In this document: positions 1 through 5,782 of the stretch, one piece after another
Position numbering within the stretch: position 1 is the first letter of the stretch
Layout of the letters: each line of letters opens with the position of its first letter
From: Phormidesmis priestleyi
Lineage (GTDB): Bacteria > Cyanobacteriota > Cyanobacteriia > Phormidesmidales > Phormidesmidaceae
Direction: 5' to 3'
Length of the DNA stretch: 6,527 nucleotides
NCBI GenBank assembly: GCA_003242115.1
Contig: QBMP01000044.1
Location: 33,806 to 40,332 of the forward strand
The notes under the pieces: model-generated
Database searches by the model: none
Told to the model about the DNA's origin: nothing
What the model saw: the letters and a program-made list of their open reading frames with translations, nothing else
Program-made: the position numbers and the translations under genes

Positions 1-2
1 AC

Positions 3-371
3 ACCCAATTTCGCTGGGCCAACCTGCACCAAACCGTGATGATTCGCTGCGACGCTGAAGGCGCAAACTTCAGTGGCGCGAGCCTGCATCGTACCGACTT
101 AAGGCTATCTAACTTGCGATCAGCTAGTTTCGCAGGCGCTAATTTACGTGGTGCTAAGCTCTGCTACAGCGACCTGAGTGGCGCAGATCTTACCGGGGCA
201 GATCTCACCGGGGCGGATTTGACTGGGGCAAATTTGACCGGGGCGCATATTGAGGCCGTTTGCTGGCGATCAACCACGCTTCAGCGGGCTCAAGTCGATG
301 CTAGCTGGGCTCTGAAAGCTGCTGATAAAAGCAGTCGCCTAGTTCAACCTTTACCGCTGACACCAGTTTGA
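3..371 (+). CDS. pentapeptide-repeat protein, C-terminal part (5' end outside window)
   Basis: The reading frame is open from the left edge and ends at TGA 369-371, so this is the C-terminal 122 or so residues of a longer protein. A GTG at 36 could be mistaken for the start, but the frame upstream of it already reads F-R-W-A-N-L-H-Q, a pentapeptide-type A-N-L unit, so the true start is off the window. The body is A(D/N)LxG-type repeats: ANF SGASL, TDL, ANLRG AKL, SDLSG, then four near-identical A-D/N-L-T-G units at about codons 49-68 counted from the GTG. Such repeats are known to fold as a right-handed quadrilateral beta-helix. The last 40 or so residues (from CWRSTTL) lose the repeat and form a non-repetitive tail. 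No catalytic domain is visible in this part; pentapeptide proteins are abundant in cyanobacteria and mostly of unknown function, and any fused N-terminal domain cannot be seen. No specific role is proposed. Confidence 0.85.
   Translation, partial: TQFRWANLHQTVMIRCDAEGANFSGASLHRTDLRLSNLRSASFAGANLRGAKLCYSDLSGADLTGADLTGADLTGANLTGAHIEAVCWRSTTLQRAQVDASWALKAADKSSRLVQPLPLTPV
180..254 (+). repeat. 15-bp tandem repeat encoding pentapeptides
   Basis: Five consecutive 15-bp units start at 180, 195, 210, 225 and 240, each beginning GGGGC or GGCGC and encoding G-A-(D/N/H)-(L/I)-x. The first four are close at DNA level (unit 1 GGCGCAGATCTTACC, unit 2 GGGGCAGATCTCACC), more so than the flanking pentapeptide repeats. 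This suggests recent expansion or gene-conversion homogenisation within the coding region. Confidence 0.85.
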
Positions 372-492
372 TTGATTGTATTGATAACAAAATTAACAAC
401 AGATCTGAATCTATTTTTCACAAGTTTTTCACAGGTGATGAAGTCTAGCCAAATCTGAACGGTATGCTGAGTCAAAACGCTTACCGCTTTTT
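372..492. other. intergenic region between pentapeptide gene and hydrolase-like gene
   Basis: This 121-bp spacer is AT-richer than the flanking genes. It holds TTGATA (381-386), a plausible -35 box, but no convincing -10 box 16-18 bp downstream, so a promoter is only suspected. No terminator hairpin with a T-run follows the pentapeptide stop. No Shine-Dalgarno sequence precedes the ATG at 493. An 11-bp tandem repeat lies at 414-435 and is listed separately. Confidence 0.4.
414..435 (+). repeat. 11-bp tandem direct repeat upstream of hydrolase-like gene
   Basis: TTTTTCACAAG (414-424) is followed immediately by TTTTTCACAGG (425-435), differing at one base. It lies 58-79 bp upstream of the ATG at 493, and its period is close to one helical turn, so both copies face the same side of the DNA. 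It could be a regulator-binding site; each copy is also one mismatch from TTTTCCACA, the DnaA-box form reported for cyanobacteria. Confidence 0.6.
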
Positions 493-1479
493 ATGGATTT
501 TTATACTTGGCAAAACCACCGCTGCGCTTTTGAGAAGGTCGCTAGCAAACCGGATGCTGACTCAAGTCTGGCCGATTCAGGAGCCGACTCAGGAGCCGAT
601 TCAGAGCATAGTAGGCCCGCGCTACTGCTCATTCATCCGATTGGTGTCGGGCTTTCACACGAATTTTGGCAGCCTTTTGTTCAGCAATTTGGGCAACAGG
701 AGGCAAAAAGCGAGTCTGTTAGCTGTCGTCATACTCTCTACAATGTCGATTTGCTGGGGTGTGGGGATAGCGATATGCCCAACCGCGCCTACCGCCCCGA
801 AGATTGGGCTGAGCAGCTAGCGTATTTTATTGAGCAGATTGCCTCAGAGCCAGTGGTGCTAGTTGTTCAAGGCGCTCTATTGCCGGTAGCGATTAGGCTA
901 ATGGGCTTGCCTGCTGGCAATCAGGTGAAAGGGCTGGTGCTCTCTGGCCCGCCCGCTTGGCGGCTGATGACGACGCCGACCCCGAGTTGGCAGCAAAAGC
1001 TGAGCTGGGCGCTGTTTGAATCGCCTTTGGGCAGCGCTTTTTATCGCTATGCGAGGCGTGAGTCGTTTTTGCGTTCGTTTTCTGAGCGGCAGCTATTTGA
1101 GCGGCCTGAAGGGGTTACCGATGACTGGCTGGCCATGCTGAAGGCGGGCGCTAAAGATATGAACAGCCGGTATGCGGTGTTTTCATTTTTAGCGGGGTTT
1201 TGGCGGCAGGACTATGCGGCAGCTATAGCCCGCATTCAGCAGCCTGTCTTGATTGTCATGGGCGACGAAGCCTCTAGCATTGATCGCACCACTGCCAAGC
1301 AAGCCGAAGCGCAGGCTCAAGCTAATAGCACTCAGACCAGTCAACAGCGTCTGCAAGCCTATCTTGATCACTTTCCTAGAGCCCAAGGCGTTTGCATTGC
1401 GGGGCGAAATGTACTGCCTTACGAATCTACGGCTGAATTTGTTGAAGCTGTGGTGCCCTTCATCGCTAATTTGGCCTGA
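493..1479 (+). CDS. alpha/beta-hydrolase-fold protein, probable pseudoenzyme
   Basis: The protein has 328 residues, a normal length for the family. Fold landmarks are present in order: strand plus oxyanion-hole region LLLIHPIGVGLSHEFW (44-59), the D-L-L-G-C-G-D-S-D turn (86-94) matching the usual D-x-x-G-x-G-x-S segment, a cap region (about 155-240) and a final helix (313-324). The catalytic positions are wrong. The nucleophile elbow reads V-V-Q-G-A-L-L (124-130) where active enzymes have G-x-S-x-G, placing Gly127 at the serine. The acid strand reads V-M-G-D-E-A-S (255-261), with Ala260 where Asp is usual. The histidine segment G-R-N-V-L-P-Y-E (304-311) has Val307 instead of His. No signal peptide or membrane segment is seen, so it is likely cytosolic. 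The start is the only usable ATG after an in-frame TGA at 439-441; there is no Shine-Dalgarno sequence. Residues 28-37 contain a duplicated D-S-G-A linker. I recall similar cyanobacterial proteins keeping V-V-Q-G-A at the elbow, which would favour a conserved non-catalytic role over decay; this is memory, not a search. Confidence 0.85.
   Translation: MDFYTWQNHRCAFEKVASKPDADSSLADSGADSGADSEHSRPALLLIHPIGVGLSHEFWQPFVQQFGQQEAKSESVSCRHTLYNVDLLGCGDSDMPNRAYRPEDWAEQLAYFIEQIASEPVVLVVQGALLPVAIRLMGLPAGNQVKGLVLSGPPAWRLMTTPTPSWQQKLSWALFESPLGSAFYRYARRESFLRSFSERQLFERPEGVTDDWLAMLKAGAKDMNSRYAVFSFLAGFWRQDYAAAIARIQQPVLIVMGDEASSIDRTTAKQAEAQAQANSTQTSQQRLQAYLDHFPRAQGVCIAGRNVLPYESTAEFVEAVVPFIANLA
574..604 (+). repeat. 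12-bp in-frame tandem repeat (D-S-G-A linker)
   Basis: GATTCAGGAGCC (574-585) and GACTCAGGAGCC (586-597), differing at one base, are followed by a partial copy GATTCAG (598-604). They encode D-S-G-A, D-S-G-A, D-S in an acidic linker near the N-terminus, before the first core strand of the hydrolase-like fold. Such a linker tolerates length change, which fits slippage-type duplication. Confidence 0.8.
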
Positions 1480-1487
1480 GACGCTCT

Positions 1488-1493
1488 TATAAT
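1488..1493 (+). promoter_or_regulatory. possible -10 box for the glycosyltransferase gene
   Basis: A perfect TATAAT lies in the 40-bp gap between the hydrolase-like stop and the glycosyltransferase start. No good -35 hexamer sits 16-18 bp upstream (GCTAAT at 1465-1470 is a poor match), and there is no TGn extension. If used, transcription would begin near 1500, inside or beside the HIP1 site at 1498-1505. This would be additional to possible read-through from the upstream gene. Confidence 0.35.
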
Positions 1494-1505
1494 TAGGGCG
1501 ATCGC

Positions 1506-1511
1506 AGAGGA
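1506..1511 (+). promoter_or_regulatory. ribosome binding site for the glycosyltransferase gene
   Basis: AGAGGA is placed 8 bases before the ATG at 1520 and supports that start over the internal ATGs near codons 38 and 41. It is one of only two clear Shine-Dalgarno sequences in the window. Confidence 0.7.
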
Positions 1512-1519
1512 CCCATTCT

Positions 1520-3202
1520 ATGAATTTGAAGCAGCCCCCGCTTTTTGTAGTGGGTCGAGTCGGCAGCGCGTTGAGAGCTAATGGCTGGCCCAAAAGCTGG
1601 CCCAAAAGCTGGCAACCGGCCTATAACGTAATGGTTGCCATGCTGTTAATCGCTGTGATCGTCGCCCGACTGCTTCAGCTTACCGATATTCCGGCTGGCC
1701 TCTACTCCGACGAAACGTCTATTGGCTACAACGCTGCGCTGATTGCTGAAACCGGCCTTGACGAGCACGGCACGCCATTTCCCACCTATTTCAGAGCGTT
1801 CGGCGAATACAAAAATCCCATTTACATGTATGCCACAGCGCTGATATTTAAGCTCTTTGGGATCTCAGCTTTTAACTTGAGAGCGACCAGCGTGCTGTTT
1901 TATCTGCTAGCGCTCATGCTCACCATTGTTTTAATTACCAAAGTCTTTAACCATAACAAAGCCGTCGAACTCTATGCCCTGGCCGGGTTTGGATTCCTGC
2001 CGGTCTTTTTTATGCTCTCTCGTATTTCATTTGAAGCGATCTCTCAACTCACCTGGGTAGCGGCGGCAAATCTCTGTATTTGGACACTTTTTAACCGACC
2101 AAATCCCCAGCCAACACCAGGAACTAGCCAGCGTACAGACTGGCTTCAAGCCGCTATCTGCGGACTCATTTTAGGCACCTCCATCTATACCTATTCTACG
2201 GCTAGGCTACTGTCACTTTTAATGCTGGTGTCACTGTGGGTCATTTATTTTAAAAGAGAATATATTCAAAAGCTGCTGATTCTCACTGGGACATTCGCGC
2301 TGTCGCTAGTTCCCTACATTATTTTTACGCTGACTCACCCCGGTGCTACCACCGAGCGCTTTTTGAGCATTTCATACATTGACGATCCGATTCCTTTGAT
2401 CGAAAAAATTCAGATATTTATTCGGGCGCTCTTTAAATATTGGTCACCCAAATTTTTGGTGGTGAGCGGCGACGCCAATTTGAGGCACGCGACGGGTCAT
2501 GGTGGAATTGTTTTTTATGTGACGCTAGGGTTGTTTTTGATCGGCGTAGCTAGCCTAATTTGGCGCAGACAAATGACTCGCTTTCATCTGTTTTTGCTAG
2601 CTAATTTGCTATTATCTCCACTGGCGGCGGTGATCACGTCTGCGGGTGCGCCTCATGCGCTGAGAAGCTTGCTCATGGGCTATTACCTCTGGCTGCTGTC
2701 ATGCTATGGCGTCGCGTTTTTAGTTCAGATCAACGATCTGCGCTGGAGTAAATGGATGATGGGGATAGCCGCACTGCTACTGATGGTTGAAATTGTCAGC
2801 TACCAGGTCGATTACTTTATCTTTTATCCGCCCAAAAGCGTCGAGGCGATGGAAAGTTTTGACGTTCAATCCTCGCTTCAGGCTGCGATTGATCAAAATC
2901 CTCAAAAGATTGTTTTTGTCAATCAGCCGCGTACCTCGTATGCAAATTTGGCGTTCTACGCTTATCTAGTGAATAATCCTCAAGCCATTCCGATGACGAC
3001 AGCCGCAGATCCCGTTCCTGCTGCTAATAGCTGCCTGGTGTACCATCAGGGCAATCAGGCAGCGCTAGATGCGATTGATGTGGCCCCTAACTGGACGGTT
3101 ACAGCACATGAAAGCATTTGGCAGCCGAGCCGAGCTGCCGCTTTATTGGGCGTAAAGCCAGTGGAAGGGATTATGAAAGTGAAGTGCTACAAAACAGGCT
3201 GA
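1520..3202 (+). CDS. GT-C / family-39-like membrane glycosyltransferase
   Basis: This 560-residue protein is an integral membrane protein with roughly 11-12 hydrophobic segments: about 35-53, 101-115, 123-141, 150-167, 174-190, 209-226, 228-244, 251-271, 327-347, 355-375, 383-402 and 411-429. The first extracytoplasmic loop carries the GT-C hallmark: G-L-Y-S-D-E-T-S-I-G-Y-N (60-71), with acidic pair Asp64-Glu65, then G-E-Y-K-N-P-I-Y (95-102), which resembles the K-P-P segment of ArnT/PMT-type enzymes. Family members transfer a sugar from a polyprenyl-phosphate carrier to a lipid or protein acceptor on the outer face of the membrane; neither donor nor acceptor can be read from sequence. A C-terminal soluble part (about 437-560) would face the periplasm. 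The N-terminus has a W-P-K-S-W-P-K-S-W duplication. The gene starts 40 bp after the hydrolase-like gene and may share its transcript, though it has its own ribosome binding site and possible -10 box. It could be a cell-envelope or exopolysaccharide-related transferase; that is inference. Confidence 0.8.
   Translation: MNLKQPPLFVVGRVGSALRANGWPKSWPKSWQPAYNVMVAMLLIAVIVARLLQLTDIPAGLYSDETSIGYNAALIAETGLDEHGTPFPTYFRAFGEYKNPIYMYATALIFKLFGISAFNLRATSVLFYLLALMLTIVLITKVFNHNKAVELYALAGFGFLPVFFMLSRISFEAISQLTWVAAANLCIWTLFNRPNPQPTPGTSQRTDWLQAAICGLILGTSIYTYSTARLLSLLMLVSLWVIYFKREYIQKLLILTGTFALSLVPYIIFTLTHPGATTERFLSISYIDDPIPLIEKIQIFIRALFKYWSPKFLVVSGDANLRHATGHGGIVFYVTLGLFLIGVASLIWRRQMTRFHLFLLANLLLSPLAAVITSAGAPHALRSLLMGYYLWLLSCYGVAFLVQINDLRWSKWMMGIAALLLMVEIVSYQVDYFIFYPPKSVEAMESFDVQSSLQAAIDQNPQKIVFVNQPRTSYANLAFYAYLVNNPQAIPMTTAADPVPAANSCLVYHQGNQAALDAIDVAPNWTVTAHESIWQPSRAAALLGVKPVEGIMKVKCYKTG
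1584..1613 (+). repeat. perfect 12-bp in-frame tandem repeat in the glycosyltransferase N-terminus
   Basis: GCTGGCCCAAAA occurs at 1584-1595 and 1596-1607 with no mismatch, then a partial copy GCTGGC at 1608-1613. It encodes W-P-K-S-W-P-K-S-W at residues 23-31, in the cytoplasmic tail just before the first membrane segment. Perfect identity points to a recent duplication; homologues would be expected to have a shorter tail. Confidence 0.9.
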
Positions 3203-3222
3203 TGATTCGGCTAGGGGCTCGG

Positions 3223-5637
3223 CTATGGCTGAGGGTTGGGCGTTGTCCCGGTGGTGCTAGCGGGAGGGGGCGAGGTGCGATTGGGGTCGCTGTTGAAGTC
3301 TAATGCTGCTGGATCGTTGGCGCGATCGCCCGTTTTTTCTTCTGTTTTAGGTGCTTTCGGCGGCGGGGCAACGGGCGCTGTCGTCACTTTATCGACCGAG
3401 AGCGTCATCTGATAATTGAGGGTGCTTGCTGAGCGATTGACCACAACCACTGTGTAAATGCCGGTTTGACTAACCGCGCCTGACCAAACGGTTTGCCCAG
3501 AATCAGCAAACACGTAGGGGCTGTCGCTGGTCGGCTCAGGTAAGTATAGTGAGAGCAGTGTGCTTTCGGCAGGCGCGGTGAGGCTCAAGCGCAAAAGCTG
3601 TCCGGCAGAGAGCCGCATCGTATAAATTTGACCGGCTCCGGGCTGGAGCTGACCTGTAACATCTTTGCTAAAGTCGCCTGGGGTAAATTCAACGGCTTGC
3701 TTAATCGAGCCTGATTCAATTGCGCGAACGGTATCTTCGCCCAGCGCGTAGTATAGCTGGCCAATGGGCTGATTGAGAAAGTCGCGGCCCGATTGGCTGG
3801 GAAATAGCCGGAAAAATTTGGCTTCGATCAGATCGTCTAGGGCGCGATCGCTCACATTGCTAGCGCTCAGCTGCGATCGCCAGTTGGTTTGACTTTCTTC
3901 ACTGTAGCTACCCAAAGCCCGCAAGCTGCCTGCGCTGAAGTTGTCTTCTAGCTTATTGAGCAGATCAAGGGCGATGTGATCCCAGCGAACGCGCAGCGGC
4001 TCGTCGGCAGCAGCGGCAGTCAGCGGCTGTTTGCCGCCATCTACGCCGCTGGTGAGCAGGGTGGGATATTCTTCGTAAAATAGCTGATTGGTAATGCCCG
4101 TGAAGGCGCGATCGCTAATTCCCAACCGCTGCTGCCTTTGCAATATTTCTGCCTTACGAGCCGTTTCTTCTGGGGTAAATTCACCGTCGGCAATCGGCTT
4201 TATGGCGCTGCTAACCGCATTTCTATTGGCGGCGCTATTGGTCGATGAATCACGGATTAAAGGCACCGCCCAAAACAGTAGCGCCCCCAATAGACCCAGC
4301 AGCGCTAGTGAGGCCAAAATGATCTGAAGATTACCTGGTTTACCAATGGTCTTTGACTCAGATTCTTCCCCTAGAAAGCTAGCACCGTAGTCAGTCTGCA
4401 CGCCTGCTTGCAGCCCCATTTCATACTCTGTCAAAGGAACAGCTCCCTCAGCATGGGCTAATTCAGTCTCAATCGGCTGTCCGGTAGCGGCATCCAAGGT
4501 TCTGTCGGCTGCCATTCCAGCCGCCATTCCAGCCGCCATTCCAGCTGCTGCTATGGCGGGTTCATGAAATGGATTAGCGCTGTTGGCGCGATCGCTTACA
4601 CCGCTGCTATCAGCAGGCGATTGTGCTGAATAAAAGCCGGTTCCCGACGCCAGCAAATCATCGCTGAGCGCCCCTTCTGAGTCCATTTCTGGCACCATCC
4701 CCGATTCGTATTCGGCAATCTGTTCGGTGCCGGATTGCTCTGGAGACGAGGCTTCTAGCGACATCAGTACCGCCTCGGCTGTCTGAAAGCGATCCGCAGG
4801 CTCGGCAGAGAGCATTTTTTTCAGCACCTGCGCTAGCTTTGGACTTAAGTTTTCATAGCCACTCCAGGTGCCGTGATACGGGTCGTTGAGCACCTGCGGA
4901 TCTTTTCCAGTCGCCAGCACTAGCAGGGTGGCGGCTAGCCCATAGAGATCGCTAGTCGGATTCGCCTCGCCCGTGCTCAATTGTTCTGGCGGCACATAGC
5001 CCATCTTGCCAATGCGGGTAGCGCCTAGCTCAAGGCCCTCTACATTAAGCTGATTGCGAACGGTCGCAGCGATTTCTTTGATGCTGCCAAAGTCAATCAG
5101 TACGGGCAGGCCGTCTGTTTGCCGCAAAATGATATTGTCTGGAGAAATATCGCGGTGCACCAACCCTAAGCTATGGATGTAAGAGAGCACTGGCAGCAGC
5201 TGATAGAGCAAGTGCCTGATTTCAGTTTCAGTAAAGTGACTGCCAAACCGCTGCCGCTCCTCTAGCAGCGATTGGTACGTTGGCCCAGCGATGTAGTCTT
5301 GTACAATAAACAGGCGTCCGCCGGTTTCTGACTCTACGTTTAGTAACTGGCGAAATTCTGGGATTTGCTTATGTCCTAGCTGGTACAGTGTGCGGGCCTC
5401 GCGTTCAAATAGCGTTTTGGCCTTAGCCAGCATGGCCTTGTCTTCTATCTGCGGCACAAATTCTTTGACAACGCAGAGCTCATCGTTGCGATCGCGATCT
5501 TCAGCCAAATACGTTTGGCCAAAACCGCCGCGCCCTAGCTCTTTGACAAGGCTGTAGCGATTCCCTTGGAAGGCTTCGCCATCGCCCAACGGTGATCTAG
5601 ATTCACCGAGTTCACCGAATCCACTGCCTGCATTCAT
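3223..5637 (-). CDS. transmembrane Ser/Thr protein kinase with periplasmic sensor half
   Basis: This is a complete kinase. Residue numbers count from the upstream GTG at 5664; subtract 9 for the ATG start preferred here. The Hanks-type domain spans about 37-303: G-loop G-R-G-G-F-G (44-49), Lys67, helix-C Glu89, catalytic loop H-R-D-I-S-P-D-N (170-177), D-F-G (191-193), P-P-E (225-227) and Asp239. All key residues are intact, so activity is expected. A low-complexity linker (304-443) with three G-M-A-A units leads to one membrane segment (about 446-469). The distal part, predicted periplasmic, has a repeated helical motif (516-534 and 604-622), then a beta-rich region (about 660-757) like PPC-type domains, then a Pro/Thr-rich tail. 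The start at 5637 is chosen because AGGAG lies 11 bases upstream, whereas the in-frame GTG at 5664 has none; that choice adds or removes only nine residues. The architecture implies sensing outside the membrane and signalling inside; ligand and substrates are unknown. The gene is transcribed divergently from speD and convergently to the glycosyltransferase. Confidence 0.92.
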   Translation of the reverse strand: MNAGSGFGELGESRSPLGDGEAFQGNRYSLVKELGRGGFGQTYLAEDRDRNDELCVVKEFVPQIEDKAMLAKAKTLFEREARTLYQLGHKQIPEFRQLLNVESETGGRLFIVQDYIAGPTYQSLLEERQRFGSHFTETEIRHLLYQLLPVLSYIHSLGLVHRDISPDNIILRQTDGLPVLIDFGSIKEIAATVRNQLNVEGLELGATRIGKMGYVPPEQLSTGEANPTSDLYGLAATLLVLATGKDPQVLNDPYHGTWSGYENLSPKLAQVLKKMLSAEPADRFQTAEAVLMSLEASSPEQSGTEQIAEYESGMVPEMDSEGALSDDLLASGTGFYSAQSPADSSGVSDRANSANPFHEPAIAAAGMAAGMAAGMAADRTLDAATGQPIETELAHAEGAVPLTEYEMGLQAGVQTDYGASFLGEESESKTIGKPGNLQIILASLALLGLLGALLFWAVPLIRDSSTNSAANRNAVSSAIKPIADGEFTPEETARKAEILQRQQRLGISDRAFTGITNQLFYEEYPTLLTSGVDGGKQPLTAAAADEPLRVRWDHIALDLLNKLEDNFSAGSLRALGSYSEESQTNWRSQLSASNVSDRALDDLIEAKFFRLFPSQSGRDFLNQPIGQLYYALGEDTVRAIESGSIKQAVEFTPGDFSKDVTGQLQPGAGQIYTMRLSAGQLLRLSLTAPAESTLLSLYLPEPTSDSPYVFADSGQTVWSGAVSQTGIYTVVVVNRSASTLNYQMTLSVDKVTTAPVAPPPKAPKTEEKTGDRANDPAALDFNSDPNRTSPPPASTTGTTPNPQP
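4508..4543 (-). repeat. 12-bp in-frame tandem repeat in the kinase linker (G-M-A-A x3)
   Basis: On the plus strand the unit is GCYGCCATTCCA at 4508-4519, 4520-4531 and 4532-4543, the first copy differing at one base, followed by a run of GCTs. On the coding strand it gives three G-M-A-A units (about residues 375-386) within an Ala-rich stretch of the cytoplasmic linker between kinase domain and membrane segment, where length change is probably tolerated. Confidence 0.88.
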
Positions 5638-5647
5638 CAGCTCTGTT

Positions 5648-5653
5648 TCTCCT
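5648..5653 (-). promoter_or_regulatory. ribosome binding site deciding the kinase start
   Basis: Read on the minus strand this is AGGAGA, with 10 bases between it and the ATG at 5637-5635. It lies downstream of the alternative GTG (5664-5662), so it can only serve the ATG. This is why the shorter protein is preferred. Confidence 0.65.
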
Positions 5654-5782
5654 GAGTGTTGCACCCACTGAACAAATTAGCTTAAATTAGCTCAGATCAA
5701 TCCAAGTCATTAGATAATAACGTTTGCTTATTGGAATTCTTTCGATTCTATTTTCGCTGTTGTCCGTTCATTTTGCCTGCCC
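5654..5782. promoter_or_regulatory. divergent intergenic region between the kinase gene and speD
   Basis: About 120 bp must hold the control signals of both divergent genes. It contains a 10-bp tandem repeat AAATTAGCTT / AAATTAGCTC (5674-5683 and 5684-5693), one helical turn apart and close to the kinase start. TAGATAATAA (5711-5720) gives a -10-like GATAAT on the plus strand and TATTAT on the minus strand, but no good -35 box is found for either. A weak TTGCTT...TCTATT pair with a 17-bp gap lies nearer speD. No Shine-Dalgarno sequence precedes the speD ATG. The promoter assignment is therefore tentative. Confidence 0.4.

Noticed and set aside
180..254. CRISPR-like array
   Set aside because: Units are contiguous 15-mers without spacers, in frame within a pentapeptide-repeat gene.
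414..435. Replication origin
   Set aside because: Only two imperfect DnaA-like boxes, no AT-rich unwinding element, and no dnaA, dnaN or similar neighbour.
464..820. Open frame of 118 codons on the plus strand
   Set aside because: It overlaps the hydrolase-like gene in another frame and shows no family resemblance; the in-frame hydrolase motifs decide for the 493 start.
1189..1605. Minus-strand open frame of 138 codons across the hydrolase-glycosyltransferase junction
   Set aside because: Antisense to two recognisable genes, no recognisable motif and no ribosome binding site.
3118..3303. Small plus-strand frame at the convergent junction
   Set aside because: It overlaps both neighbours' C-terminal coding sequence and has only compositionally biased residues.
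5638..5664. GTG at 5664 as the kinase start
   Set aside because: It has no Shine-Dalgarno sequence, whereas ATG 5637 has AGGAG 11 bases upstream; it remains possible and would add nine residues.
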